Assembly: GCA_947095585.1 (NCBI GenBank)
Contig: OX352761.1
Coordinates: forward strand, 55,412,432-55,476,431
Length of the DNA: 64,000 nt
Direction of reading: 5' to 3'
Source: Nephrocerus scutellatus
Lineage: Eukaryota; Arthropoda; Insecta; Diptera; Pipunculidae
The stretch's first letter is position 1; every line of letters begins with the position of its first letter. The position numbers and the translations under genes are program-made. The notes below the pieces were generated by a model. It saw only the letters and a list, made by a program, of their open reading frames with translations. It made no database searches and was not told the origin of the DNA. Positions 43,701-55,812 of the stretch are shown here, one piece after another.

Positions 43701-44303
43701 GAAACAATATAGTCGTTGATTTTAAGCGGCTCAACGCAGTTACAATACCAGATGCATATCTCATACCTGACATAACGAACACATTAGCCAGTTTGGGTAA
43801 AAGAAGATACTTTACAACGCTCGACCTAACATCTATATTTCACCAGATAAAGATGAAGGCCAGTGATATTCAAAAAACGGCATTTTCAACCGCAAACGGA
43901 AAGTACTAATTTACTCGGCTGCCATTTGGTTAAAAATATGCTCCAGCTATATTCCAAAGAATGATCAACGATGTTTTGAAACCACTAATAGGTAAAACCT
44001 GTTACGTTATATTGATGATATAATAATCTTTGGAAAAAACAAAAAAAACACTTGGAAAATCTTGACGAGGTTCTTACACTATTGGAAAAGGCAAACTTAA
44101 AAGTTAATATCAAGAAATCATCAAAATTCTTCAAAACGGAAGTCGAATTTTTAGGTTATAGCATCACACAAGATGGAATCCGCCCGGATTCAAAAAAATC
44201 GCAGCAATACAAGAAATCCAACCTCCCAAAAACCTAAAGGATTTTAAAAGTTTTCTAGGCCTGGCATCATACTATAGGCCACATTGAAAAGATCGACCAA
44301 TTA

Positions 44304-44780
44304 CCTAAATATCAAGATCTCTAAGCAAAACCGAATTCTCCTCAACTATCGAGAAGGAAATGCTAGGCATTGTGTGGTCTCTCGATAAACTTAGAACATA
44401 TCTTTATGGAGCTAAGGACATTAGGATCCTAACAGACCACTAACCGCTTACCTTCGCCTTGAGCAATAGGAATAATAATGCAAAGCTCAAAAGATGGAAG
44501 GCAAAAATTGAGAAATTTAACAAAATTAACATATAAACCTAAATATCAAGATCTCTAAGCAAAACCGAGGAGAATTACTCAACTATCGAGAAGGAAATGC
44601 TAGCCATTGTATGGTCTCGCGATAAACTTGGAACATATCTTTATGGAGCTAAGGACATTAAGAGCTTAACAGACCACCAACCGCTTATCTTCGCCTTGAG
44701 CAATAGGAATAATAATGCAAATCTCAAAAGATGGAAGGCAAAAATTGAGGAATTTAACTATGAATTAACATACGTATAAA
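44304..44780 (+). repeat. Tandem duplication of the RNase H region of element D
   Basis: Copy 1 at 44304-44537 and copy 2 at 44538-44780, both starting CCTAAATATCAAGATCTCTA. Both encode STIEKEMLxIVWSxDKLxTYLYGAKDI; copy 1 has a stop in TDH*PL, copy 2 does not. Several percent divergence. Confidence 0.8.
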
Positions 44781-45965
44781 CCTGGTAAAACGAATGTGGT
44801 CGCAGATGCTGTCTCAAGACTACCAGTTCAAGTAAATATTTTAACATCGTCCTCTGACACCCAGCACAGCGCTGCGGAAGAGAGCACTGACCTTATACCA
44901 CATTGTGAGGCTCCCACTAACGTTTTCAAAAACCAAATTATCTTGTCCGAGGGAAAAGAGAGGAACTGCTACGAAGAACCACACCCCAAGTACCACAGAT
45001 ACTATTTCAGACTACAGGCATTTGATGAAGATAATCTAATAAGAATTCTAAAAGAAAAACTTTACCCCAACTTGTTAAACGGTATTAAAATCCCGGAAAA
45101 ATACATTTCATTATTGCAGGAAATTTATAAAAGATCATTTATTCGATTCAAGATAAGAATCACCCAAAGAGTAGTAACCGATATCGCCAACGAAGAAAAT
45201 AAACTCAGGATAATCCAATACGAGCACAAACGAGCTAATATGAATCATAAAGAGAACAAAGAACAAATTCTGTAAAAAGACTACTTTCCACAAATGACAA
45301 AATTAATTAAGAAATATACAGATTCATGTGACATATGTCACTCTAACAAGTATGATCGACATCCTATAAAACCCGAGTTACAGCCTTCCCCGATTCCATC
45401 TTTCCCAACAGAGATAATACACATGGACATTATAGAAAATTTATAACATGTGTGGATAAATTTTCTAAAATTACTAAATTTTTTCATATTAAAAATAAGT
45501 CAGTCCTACATGTTCGGGACAAAAAAATAAAATTTCTGCACTATTTTACTGTACCCAAAATATTAGTCCTATTATTCTCAATTATGTAGAAGGACTCGGA
45601 GTAACTGTCTACTTTGCCCCACCACAGAAAAGCGAGGCTAACGAAACTGTGGAAAGAGTCCATTCCACCAATATCGAAATGATAAGATGCCTCCAGCACG
45701 AATATCCCGATTACTCAATAAAAGAAATTGCCAACATCGCGGTAGACAGATACAATAACACAGTTCACTCCGTAACAAAAAGGAAGCCTACTTCGGAAGA
45801 ACGCAAAGAATCAATTATCAAAATTTAGTAGACTTTAAAGATATAGTCAACGCGGATTTAAGACACGAAATTTCCCGAAATCAAAGAAACCAAATCAATA
45901 GGCACAATAACAAGAGATCGAAACCAAGGGATTACTATGCTGGTGACAGCATTGTTATGTCTACA

Positions 45966-46055
45966 CATCACGCCATGTGTAAATGGCAATGTGAGTGCAT
46001 AAGTCAGTCTTCTTCGACACGATGCTTGTAGCAGTCGGTCGCTTTCACATGCATA
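45966..46055. other. Short unassigned stretch between element D and LINE 2
   Basis: No coding signal; it may be the 3' end of D or its LTR edge. Confidence 0.4.
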
Positions 46056-46090
46056 AATATTTATTTATTTATTTATCTATTTGCTTAATA

Positions 46091-46145
46091 CAAGCTTAAC
46101 TTAACCTAGCCTATAACTTAACCTAGCCTATAACTTAACCTATTG
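46091..46145. repeat. Short tandem repeat in the LINE 2 3' UTR
   Basis: Three copies of a 17-bp unit, ATAACTTAACCTAGCCT and variants. Confidence 0.7.
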
Positions 46146-46230
46146 ATTTTTTTCCATCGGGCGGGCCCAGGGGCGCACTGGACTTTTTATATTTTTTTTT
46201 CTTCTTTAATACTACTTAAAGAGGGGAATG

Positions 46231-47330
46231 TCAAGGGGAGGTATGGAGAGAATTTCTAAGGGAGGATATACTTAAATGGAAATCAAAGGTGTTCTGTGCC
46301 TTGTTGGCTAGACGAAGCATTCTAGACATTGGTTCAAAATAGCCGTATTTGGTGTGGTGGTGAGGGAGACAAAAGAGCGGAACAGATCTAAGGCTACGTG
46401 GGTTAGTGTGAAGGGAGATCATTTCTAATTGTGCGGGAGGTGTCGTGAAATGGAGACCAGACTTGGCTGGCGTATTCAAGCTGTGGTCTGACAAAGGTAA
46501 TGTAAAGGGATTTAGTAACGAAACCAAGAGAAGAATTTGCCTTTTGTATAATATGATCGATATGGGAACGGAAGTTGAGCTCCCTGTCACAGATAATACC
46601 CAGATCGCATATTGAAGAGACTGGAGGAACTGGATCGTTCCGAAAGTAATAGGTTCTGAGGGGTGGGGGAAGTCGTTTGCGGGAGAACGTAATGGATTGA
46701 CATTTACCGACATTAAGTTCTAAGAAGTTCTTGTCGCACCAGGTATAGAATGAATTAAGGTCGTTTTGAAGTAATAGAGAATCGTTGGGGGTACATATTA
46801 CCTTGATTATTTTCATATCATCCGCATAAATGGACAGATCTGAGTTTTTAATGATGTGACCAACATCGTTTATTGTTAGGACAAAGATCAATGGACCGAG
46901 ATGACTGCCTTGAGGAACACCTGAAGTGGCGTTAATGGGGTCTGAGATTGAGAATCTGAAGAGAACCCTGTACTGGCGCTTCTCAAGGTACGATTTCAGC
47001 CATGAAATGAAAAAGGGTGGAAATCCGAGGGCTTTAAGTTTAAGGTAAATGGTTTGGTGGCATATTTTATCAAAAGCCTTGCTGAAGTCGGTAGTGATGA
47101 CATCCACTTCCTTACTATCCTCTATGGCTTGAAGAGTATTAGAGACAAATTCGGTGAGGTTAGTCGTAGTAGACCTGCCCTTTGAGAAACCGTGCTGTTG
47201 TGGAGAAAATATCGATTTGCAGTGAAAGTACAGGGAGTCGTAGACAATGCTTTCGAAGAGTTTGGGGATTGAAGAGAGTTTAGCTATGGGTCGGTAGTTT
47301 GATACCTCGCTTTTACTACCTTTTTTATGA
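46231..47330 (-). pseudogene. LINE 2 RT, C-terminal part
   Basis: VITTDFSKAFDKICHQTIYL, ATSGVPQGSHLGPLIFVLTI, IYADDMKIIKV (catalytic YADD near 46820) and LNVGKCQSITFSRKR. The frame shifts near 46450; the tail continues in another frame with FVRPQLEYASQVWSPFH. Confidence 0.82.
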
Positions 47331-47951
47331 ATAGGGAAAATAAAGGAGTCCTTCCATAATTTTGGGAAAACGGCTTGTGAGAGTGAGATTCGAAATGATG
47401 TCGTAAGGGGCTGACTTATAGCGTTTTTTTAAGAATATGGTGGGCACACCATCAGGACCGGGGGAAAAGTCATCCTCGAGACGATTAATCTTTTCTCGCA
47501 CTATATCAGTCCTTATGTCGACAGAGACAAAAGAAGTTTGAGGGCCATTATTCAGGTAGTTTAAATAGTCAAGTGCCAGTTCGTGAGGGTGGTCACAAAA
47601 TGATTGGCTGAAAAAGGTGGCAAAGAGGTTGGCTATTACTTTAGGGTCTGCAGATGAAGTGTTGATTAGTTTTAGAGTGGACGGGAAGCCATCGGACTTT
47701 CTTTTGACGTTAACAAATTGGTAGAAACGTCTAGGATCTGTAATAAGGCTATGTTGCATTCTGGACAGGTATTCGAGATAGAGAGATTCGCAGAGGGTGG
47801 AAAAGCGGAAGTAAGCTTGTTGGTAGAAAGAGAAGTCTGAGTCTGATCTGGATAACAGGTAAGTTTTCCATAGTTTTTCTCTGGCATTACGAAGAGTACG
47901 TAATTCTTTATTATACCAGGGAGGGGAGGACGAGCAGTTTTTTCGTGGCAC
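47331..47951 (-). pseudogene. LINE 2 linker and RT N-terminus
   Basis: PPWYNKELRTLRNAREKLWK, then FVNVKRKSDGFPSTL and FSPGPDGVPTIFLKK, the expected motif before RT. The frame is lost at about 47330. Confidence 0.78.
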
Positions 47952-49304
47952 ATAAGGGACAGATTGGAGAAGACAAAAAAAATTGCTGTGTAGAAATCGA
48001 GAGCGATGTCAATGGGAGTGTTATTGTTTAGAAAAAGGCTGAAATTTAAGTTATTGACTAGGTTGATAAGTTTATCGAAGTCAGCTTTGCGAAAGTTGAA
48101 AGACAGAGAGCTCTCAGAAACTACAGTAATGTTGTTGTTATCATACGATAAGGTAAGAGCGAGAGGGGGGTGATAGTGGTCAAGGGTGGAGAGAAGATGG
48201 GTACTCGCGGTAACAATGGAATTATGAGCGTCAGAGGAGAAAATGAGATCTAGCTGCCTCCCAAGGTTGTTGGTGATCCCACTAATCTGAAAAAGGCCGG
48301 AGTCAAAAAGACGGTCAGTAAGGAGGGTTTCCGTTACTGAGGAGGAATTAGTTGGAACAAAGGATGATTCGTACTCTGATAGATCCCAATGCAAGTGCAG
48401 AAGGTTGAAATCGCCAACAATTATAAGATCGTCCCCAGGATCAGCGACATCAAATAGAGAGTCAATTGCATCAACAGCTAGTTGGTATACTTGGGTTGGT
48501 TGAGCAGGGCATGTATAAGCTCCATTTGGATAAGGATAATTTAGCACAAACGAATTCAAAAGAAGGAGCGTTTGAGCATTTAACGAGGGTTGCATCGAGA
48601 TTATTGCGTATGGCTAAAAGAACACCGCGACCGAGGGAGAGGCCAATATTATTCTTGCCGTCAGCGCGAAAGACTGCGAAGTCAGAAGTGAAAAGTTCAC
48701 CGTTAAGAAAGTTGGGATAGAGGTTGGTTTCGGTAAGGGCAAAAATGTCATAAGGAAGTATTTGTAAGAGAAGGTACGCCATCGAGGTTTTGGTTCGAAG
48801 TCCCCTGACATTCTGATAGTAAATAGAAAGGAACTGCGGTGCACTGCCGACTGTGAGAGATGGAGCAATTGGATGGGAGTTAGGGGCGAAATAATTGTTA
48901 TGGTTATTGCGGGATTTTTGAAGATACGAGAGACGTTTGGAACCAATATGAGAAGCATAGGTTGAAAGATCTGTAGCCACAGTGGAAGAAGAAATGTTGA
49001 AACTCTCATGAAAACGAGTGTAGATATTTTTCAGGGCTGCAGGGTCAGTTGGGAGGCCCTCTTTTTGAATCAAAACTATAACATTCGTCTTTGTCTTGCC
49101 GTCTATGCAGACGGAATCGGGCTTGTCATATAAGTAGGCAAGATAAAGACGGACATTTTCGAGGAGCCGGTGATCACGAAGAATGGATATGTAGCGGCAG
49201 TCGAGGTCGTTGATCAATGACGTGGGGTCCGTTAGCTTAGATGTGAGTTTAACGCCGGGAGAAAGCAGTGGATCGAAAGTAGAGGGAGATGCATTAGGTG
49301 GCAA
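47952..49304 (-). pseudogene. LINE 2 ORF2 N-terminus with APE endonuclease
   Basis: An N-terminal domain of about 150 residues of unknown function, then FLSIYYQNVRGLRTKTSMAY, DIFALTETNLY (catalytic Glu), GRGVLLAIRNNLDA, LIIVGDFNLLHLHWDL, GRQLDLIFSS and LDHYHPPLAL (His). Frameshift near 48480-48590. Confidence 0.8.
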
Positions 49305-49377
49305 ATCGGCCGAATAGGGTTCAGCGAAGGCGGTAGAGTTACTGCGAGAATACGTGGAAGTGGAAGGGGCAGAAGTG

Positions 49378-50164
49378 CTAAAATGGGTTAAATGAGAAGA
49401 AGAAGAAGACGCGATTACGTTGAAGAATAGGCTTGGAAGGTAGGGAGGTGTTTAATGGATTAGTGGATACATTCGTAAATTCGTTGCGGAATTGGGAGAG
49501 TGGTCGAAACAGAGGGGTAAAGTTGGGGAAGATTCCCTTATTGAAGCTCAAATTAGGGTTTAGTGTACGTTGAAAATGAAAGTGTGAAGTGTTAGGACTA
49601 GGCTTATGTTGAAGAAGGGATTGAGAAGAATTAGAATTAAATTTACGCTTGGGCTTCGTGCTAAAATTAATACTAACGTTGTCAGCTTCCGGGATCAATC
49701 TTCTCATCCTCATCTTATTCAGGTGAAAGACTTCGCCAGATGGGTTGACGAAAAGCCAACCGTATTTTTTAGGAATTTTGAAACTGAAGGAGCTGAAATT
49801 TTTGGAGTTGGATGGGGAGGTTATCTTACAGTCTTTGATGATGATGTTGTACTTCCTATAAAAGAATTGTGTCATCCAGTCGAAGAGAGCCGTTGACGAT
49901 GAAATCTATTTATTCTTCGGATTTGCTTTTGTTAAGATTGTTAATCAGTTGATTCCATTCGGAGAGGGTCCATGTCGTACCGAGACGAATAATTGTGGGT
50001 ATGGGCTGCGCTTCTGGTTGTGGAGCAGCAGATCGCAGAATTACGGTTTCGCGGGAAAGACTGATGTGTGGTGGCATGATTGATGCTGAAGAAGATGAAT
50101 GCGGTTCTGATGGTGTGGTGCACGCAGTAGTTATTAACATTTCAAAATTACTGAAATACAACAA
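49378..50164 (-). pseudogene. LINE 2 ORF1 (frameshifted)
   Basis: The first part (50164-49910) begins MLYFSNFEMLITTACTTPSE and ends LSEWNQLINNLNKSKSEE. After a shift the second part (49875-49378) has FKIPKKYGWLFVNPSGEVFH and a basic Ser/Asn-rich tail. No zinc knuckle seen. Function assumed RNA-binding from position only. Confidence 0.55.
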
Positions 50165-50246
50165 TTTGGCGATTAACGCACGCGTTTTAAAAAATTAATA
50201 AAAATAAATTTCGTCAATAGAAAATAATACAAACATAAAGTTCAGA

Positions 50247-50672
50247 AATGCCGGCTGAAAACGAAACTGCAATACAAATAGCAGCAAATTGTGCAAATTC
50301 CGTTTTCAATAGAATCATTCGAATAAAAAGTGATGAAATGATCTCTCTTGGTCGAGAGGTTTGATACAGCAATGTCTTTGTTCGAGAATAGCGAAGAAAA
50401 AAAGGTGAAATTAATTTTGCACTATATGGGTGCGGAGACATACAATATACTGTGCGATAAAATAGCGCCAGAGAAGCCTACAAGAAGACATTTCGGGAAA
50501 TAACCGACACGCTAACCGCACTTTTTGATCCAGCGCCGAACGAAATACTGGCAAACTATCGGTTCCATTCACGTTAACAAAGAGAGGGAGAGACATGCGA
50601 GGAATTTTTGATCGCATTGCAAAGATTGTCTACGGATTGTAACTTCGAGACTGTAAAGGATAACGCTTTTAC
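50247..50672 (+). pseudogene. gag: Mag-type gag fragment (element F), first copy
   Basis: Starts MPAENETAIQIAANCANSVF, shifts near 50360, then SLFENSEEKKVKLILHYMGA, ETYNILCDKIAPEKP and QREGETCEEFLIALQRLSTD with CNFETVKDNA. This is the capsid of Mag/K02A2.6-type Gag. It ends at the LTR of G, before the knuckle region. Stop TAA near 50575 (AAA in the second copy). Confidence 0.7.
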
Positions 50673-51228
50673 TGGATAATTAATCGAGCCCCGATGTTCT
50701 CTTATTGGTTTCCGCTAGTCTGGGCTACTACGCCTATGACTTGAACATGACAGTTTCCTGCAATTAAGGTGGGATTCCAAATAGAGTGGATCTTGTTGAT
50801 ACCTGTAGAATTTAAGGCTCGCAAGCCTAAAAAAATGCCGGTGGTATTTGTGCTGGTCAGCATTTTGGCATTATTGCATACCAATAAACCGAACATTCTT
50901 AATTGCTTTAGGTCGCTTTTTACGTTGTTTACCTTTTTTTATGATCAGCGCTCGCTTGCCTATAATGCTTTCTGTGCATTTTGTTGTCATAGGCAAACGA
51001 CCGGCGATCGTATTCTTATTACATTGTATGCTGTCATGCTCAGGCATGGAGTGTGCCAACAAAGTAATAAGACTCTTTTTTTGTTCGTTCACTCGTTGAG
51101 TGTTTATGCTTTAATATTTTAATTGCGGTTCATATGCAGAAAGCAATATGAGGAATGCAATTAACTATAGGAATAAAGAATCAATCTAACCTTGAATACA
51201 ATGTTAGCGCTGGTATGCTCCCTTCACA
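50673..51228 (-). repeat. 3' LTR of element G, unit 1 (internally deleted)
   Basis: The right edge (start of the LTR on the minus strand) reads TGTGAAGGGAGC, as in B. The left edge at TGGATAAT is approximate. It lacks about 200 bp present in unit 2. Confidence 0.75.
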
Positions 51229-51878
51229 CCACCCTTCGTGGGGGAAAAAGGGGAAATCATGACACATCGTGATTTCTTCTTTTTAGGCGCCACTTGTGTA
51301 TCATTTTCTGGTTTGATTACCAGGTTTTGAGATTTTTTTTGTTTTACAATTTTTCGAAATAAATTTTTGTTTTGTCGTAAAAAGGTTACGTTAATTTAGA
51401 GAAGTACATCTTATTGTTAAATTTTAGTTTAATATATTCATTCAATCATTCAACTATAATTGTAATTATAGTAATAATTTTAAGTCTAAAAATTGATGTT
51501 TAGATCTTATTTCTAATTCTAATTTTTATGAGTTAAATAACGTTTTTTTTCTTAATTTTTAAACCTTAGTTCTATTTTTTCTTTCTAATTTAAATGGTAG
51601 TATTTTTAAATCTTGAACGATATAATATTTTTTTCTCTTAATAACTATGGATCCAGTGACTTAAATCTAGTTTTCTTATTAATTACCACAAATTATTTAA
51701 ATTTCAAACTTAATTCTATTTTTATTTCTACTTTGTTTGTATTCATTTTTGTTTTTACTTATTATTGCTTATATATATATTATTTTTTTTTTATAATTTA
51801 TTTACAATTTGTTGATACATTCTCTCACCATTTATAAATTTTTTTTTTAAGAGATCAATTTTATACGTTTATTAACCT
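51229..51878 (-). other. 3' UTR of element G, unit 1
   Basis: AT-rich; the purine tract next to the LTR lies at 51231-51265 (complement of CCACCCTTCGTGGGGGAAAA). No supported ORF. Confidence 0.65.
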
Positions 51879-52451
51879 TTAATATATGTAAAATGGCTTA
51901 AGTCTATTTTTGTGTATTGTCATTCTTTTGTTTTCGTATTTGATTTCACAATTCACACCATTTTGTGACAAAATTTCACGTGGTCCTATATATATTGGAT
52001 CTAGTTTTTTTCTAGCCTCATTTTTCAATAAAACCAAACTTCCTATTTCGAAATTTGCACTCTTTGTGTGCTCATCTATGTCATACCTTTCTTTCCTAGC
52101 ATTTTTCTTTCTTATTAGAGTTTCTCGAGCATCACTATGAGCAACTTGTAATTTATTCTTCAAGTCAATTACGTAGTCCTCATAGTTGTATACTGGTTCT
52201 ATATGTTTCGTTAAATTTGATGGTAAGTTACACTGCTTTCCGAATATTAGTTCGAAAGGTGTATAACCAGTCTCTGAGTGTATAGAAGTATAATAACAAA
52301 AAGCATAATAGGGCAACCAGGTGCTCCAATCGGTATGTTTATCCGAAACATAAATTCTGAGATATGCTCCTAAAACCTTATGAGAGTTTTCTAGTGCCCC
52401 TAAACTTTCATGATGGTACGCTTTAGATTGTAATTGTTCTATCTTTAACAA
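51879..52451 (-). pseudogene. pol: Element G integrase, C-terminal part, unit 1
   Basis: 190 open codons from MLKIEQLQSKAYHHESLGAL to HKNRLKPFYIY. Third catalytic Glu in GALENSHK, then ETGYTPFELIFGKQC and the C-terminal GSLVLLKNEARKKLDPIYIG. Keeps Trp where B has TGA. Confidence 0.83.
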
Positions 52452-52452
52452 T

Positions 52453-52985
52453 TTACAGCAACCCTTTAAATTCTGATTTAGAAACCTGATCTGATGCTAT
52501 TCTGAGTGGTACTCCATATCTTAAAATAAAACCTTCTACTAAAGCTTTTGCTACTGTGACTGCTTCTTTATTTGGAAGTGGTATAGCTTCCATAAATTTT
52601 GTTAGTTCGTCTTGTATTGTCAGAATATACTTGGAGCCATCTTCTGATTCTTCTAAGGGTCCTACTAAGTCTATATATAATTTTTCAAAACCTGATTCGG
52701 CTGTCGATGTAATAGTCATTGGCTGTTTTTTAGGCTGGATATATTTGTTTCTGTGGCAACTCTGGCAATGCTTAACAAATGTCGTCACATCGTTTTGCAT
52801 TCCTGTCCAAAAGTATTTTTTCTTAATTTTTTGTAACATACGGCTTACTCCGGCATGTCCGCTAGTTGGAAGTATGTGGTAGTCATTTAGTATTAATTTC
52901 TTCTTACAAGTATCGGTTACTTCGATATGGTTTTCTATAACGTGCACTTTAATGTTACTTTCTTTAAACATTTCTCCCAATATCT
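52453..52985 (-). pseudogene. pol: Element G integrase, N-terminal and core part
   Basis: TSGHAGVSRMLQKIKKKYFW, FVKHCQSCHRNK, LYIDLVGPLEESEDGSKYIL and LRIASDQVSKSEF. An 8-bp deletion after the second catalytic Asp (GTEF lost) shifts the frame; unit 2 has the same deletion. Confidence 0.82.
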
Positions 52986-54027
52986 TTTTTTATTCATTTA
53001 CTTTGCATTCTCGGTGGCCACCTGCAAGTTTCTTCATTTCATTTTTAGTAATATATATTTTCTTAATTGATCTTGATCCGCAGAGTTTTTGCACATCCCT
53101 TGACAGTATTTTGCCAAATTCTGCCGCTTGGGTTGTAGTGTTTTCTTTGGATTTATTTAGGAGTAAACAATTCCCTTTTGGAATATATGCCAAAACTTTG
53201 TTTGGGGCTATAATTATGTCCATATCCTTGTAATTAACTAAATCTTCCGTAAAATTGTCAAAGATCTTCAGCTCCACGACTTTCAGTCCATTTTCTGGTA
53301 ATTTCAGTAGTTCTATTATACGATTTTCTTTCGATTCTTTACTTTCTATTTTATCGCCTGTTTGACTTTGATTATTGCTATTGATTTTCGATTGAGCTTT
53401 CGTTATAAGATGTATAGGTAATTGTTTTAAATCGTCCGAGTCTAATTTTATACGGCTAAATGCGTCAGCGGTACAATTATCTTTGCCGGGAGAATATTCT
53501 ACGTAAAAATTGTATTCCTCTAGTAATAGTCTAAATTTGGTTAGTCTACTACTAGGTTCTTTCAGTGAGAACAAGTACACTAAGGGTCTGTGGTCTGTCA
53601 AAATCTTAAATCTTCTTCCGAACAGATAGGGTCGATAGTGTTTGACTGCCCACACTATTGCAAGTAATTCTTTCTCAATGGTGCTATAGTTTTTCTCTGC
53701 CTTATTAAGAGTCTTGCTTGCGTATGCGTATGCATCGGAATTGGATAACACTGCTCCAAGAGCGAAACCTGACGCGTCTGTACGTAGAATGAATTCTTCA
53801 TTAAAATTGGGGAATTGTAAGATTTTAGGACTCGTGAGGATTTCTTTTAACAAATTAAATGATTTTTCGCAATCTTTATTGAAAATGAGCTCGACGTCTT
53901 TCTTTAGTAATCGGTTAAGTGGAATGAAAATGGTAGCAAAATTTGGAAAGAATTTACGATAATAGTTTGCAAAGCCCACAAATCTTCTGGTCTCATCTGC
54001 GTTGGTGGGTGTTGGATAATTTTTCAT
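52986..54027 (-). pseudogene. pol: Element G RNase H and RT connection
   Basis: 345 open codons: RRFVGFANYYRKFFPNFATI, EEFILRTDASGFALGAVLSN, STIEKELLAIVWAVKHYRPY, LTDHRPLVYLFSLK and SPGKDNCTADAFSRI. RNase H catalytic residues look intact. A stop near 52990 separates it from integrase. Confidence 0.83.
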
Positions 54028-54680
54028 AGCAATAGATTAAGTGGGATCAGGTGGATGCCATTGTCAGAGATAACGTGTCCTAGGTATAACACTTCTTTCC
54101 GCAAGAAAGAACATTTTCCTGGATGTATCTTGAGACTTACTTCGCTGAGACGCTAAAAAACATGGATTAGGTTTTTATTGTGGTGCTCTAAACTTTTACC
54201 GAAAACTATGAGGTCATCAAGATAAACGAAGCAACGTGAATATGTTAGTCCTGACATCGCTATGGACATCATTCTTGAAAATTTGCTGGGTGAAATCTTT
54301 AACCCCATCGGTAGTCGTTTTAGTTGGTAGTGACCTTCTTCTGTTGAAAACGTCGTAATTGGTCTGCTATTAGCATCTAACTCCATTTGGTAGTATCCCT
54401 GGCTTAAATCTATGCATGAAAAGTAAGCTGCTCCTCCTACCATGTCATAGATGTCTGCTATGTTGGGTAGGGGGAATTTGTCATCCTCAATTCGCTCGTT
54501 AACGTGACGATAGTCTATCACCATTCGGAATTTCTGTAGACCGGTAACAGGGTCTTTCTTTTTGGGTACGATAAGTACTGGTGAATTCCAAGCAGAAATG
54601 GATGGCTCAATGATGTCATCTGCTAAAATTTTTCGTATTTCTTCCTTTAGATCTTGCTTCTGGGTGTGTGGTAGGCGATA
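54028..54680 (-). pseudogene. pol: Element G RT (truncated N-terminus)
   Basis: MVIDYRHVNERIEDDKFPLP, SCIDLSQGYYQMELDANSRP, PMGLKISPSKFSRMMSIAMS and FVYLDDLIVFGKS. Frame breaks near 54040 and 54153. It ends in PYRLPHTQ at 54680, where the second gag fragment begins. Confidence 0.82.
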
Positions 54681-55014
54681 TGATCTCGCTTGGTCGAGAG
54701 GTTTGATACAGCAATGTCTTTGTTCGAGAATAGCGAAGAAAAAAAGGTGAAATTAATTTTGCACTATATGGGTGCGGAGACATACAATATACTGTGCGAT
54801 AAAATAGCGCCGGAGAAGCCTACAAAAAGACATTTCGGGAAATAACCGACATGCTAACCGCACTTTTTGATCCAGCGCCGAACGAAATACTGGCAAACTA
54901 TCGGTTCCATTCACGTAAACAAAGAGAGGGAGAGACATGCGAGGAATTTTTGATCGCATTGCGAAGATTGTCTACGGATTGTAACTTCGAGACTGTAAAG
55001 GATAACGCTTTTAA
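54681..55014 (+). pseudogene. gag: Mag-type gag fragment (element F), second copy
   Basis: Near-identical to 50341-50672, with QREGETCEEFLIALRRLSTD. Begins inside the ORF at the joint with RT of G. Confidence 0.72.
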
Positions 55015-55812
55015 TGGATAATTAATCGAGCCCCGATGTTCTCTTATTGGTTTCCGCTAGTTTGGGCTACTACGCCTATGACTTGAACCTTGGGCAGTTT
55101 CCTGCACTTGAGGTGGGATTCCAAATAGAGTGGATCTTGTTGATACCTGTAGAATTTAAGGCTCGCAAGCCTAATAAAATGCCGGTGGTATAGGTTTGAC
55201 GTTCTATTTCGAAGTGATATTTATTGTATATTTGTTGCTTATTTATAGGTGTTCAAAGACTTAAAAACATAGTACATAATTTAATAAAAATATATAAAAT
55301 GTATACACATGCATAGTAGTTTAGATCGATTTGTGCTGGTCAGCATTTTGGCATTATTGCATACCAATATACCGAACATTATTGCTTTAGGTCGCTTGCC
55401 TATATTGCTGATGTGACATATTTACCAGCGCAGGCAAGTGACCTATTTTTGTTAATAATTTTATTGCATGCTCGGTCAGCGCCATGCACAGCAACGGAAA
55501 GTGACCGAACGTTGTTTACCTTTTTTTATGATCAGCACTCGCTTGCCTATAATGCTTTCTGTGAATTTTGTTGTCATATGCAAACGACCGCCGATCGTAT
55601 TCTTATTACATTGTATGCTGTCATGCTCAGGCATGGAGTGTCAACAAAGTAATAAGACTCTTTTTTGTTCGTTCACTCGTTGAGTGTTTATGCTTTAATA
55701 TTTTAATTGCGGTTCATATGCAGAAGGCAATATGAGGAATGCAATCAACTATAGGAATAAAGAATCGATCTAACTTTGAATACAATGTTAGCGCTGGTAT
55801 GCTCCCTTCACA
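55015..55812 (-). repeat. 3' LTR of element G, unit 2
   Basis: About 800 bp. Starts TGTGAAGGGAGC on the minus strand. Contains the segment 55195-55335 (matching B at 1845-1960) lost from unit 1. Confidence 0.78.

Larger units (their letters stand above)
43394..45965 (+). pseudogene. Element D, right part: RT, RNase H and integrase remnants
   Basis: Resumes with Pro-Lys-Lys directly after GTAC. After a 270-bp insertion, RT reads IVVDFKRLNAVTIPDAYLIP, RRYFTTLDLTSIFHQIKMKA, YIDDIIIFGKN (catalytic YIDD near 44012) and VEFLGYSITQDGIRPD. RNase H is tandemly duplicated (44304-44780). Integrase: HMDIIENL (first Asp near 45425), a CDICHSNK zinc pair near 45333, and VHSTNIEMIRCLQHEYPDYS near 45658. 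Many stops. Motif style places D near 17.6/297/gypsy. No env or LTR is seen. Confidence 0.75.
46056..50210 (-). mobile_element. LINE 2: two-ORF non-LTR retrotransposon (Jockey/CR1-type), minus strand
   Basis: The 3' tail is an (AAAT)n run at 46057-46075 (plus strand TTTA). ORF2 has APE endonuclease and RT; an upstream ORF1 lies at 49378-50164. The 5' limit is approximate (about 50210) and no TSD was found, since flanks differ (element D on one side, the Mag gag fragment on the other). Lesions: frameshifts near 47330, near 47690-47950 and near 48480, and in ORF1 near 49890. Confidence 0.8.
50340..54680. repeat. Chimeric duplication, unit 1: Mag gag fragment plus element G
   Basis: The gag fragment (plus) and LTR, 3' UTR, integrase, RNase H and RT of a B-family element (minus). 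Its start recurs at 54681 after the RT of G breaks at a GAT shared by both partners. Confidence 0.8.
50673..54680 (-). mobile_element. Element G: 3' half of a B-family element, minus strand
   Basis: 3' LTR, UTR and pol up to the RT N-terminus; gag, protease, ORF1 and 5' LTR are absent. Protein sequence is almost identical to B. It lacks the 8-bp RNase H deletion and 11-bp duplication of B but has its own lesions. Confidence 0.83.
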
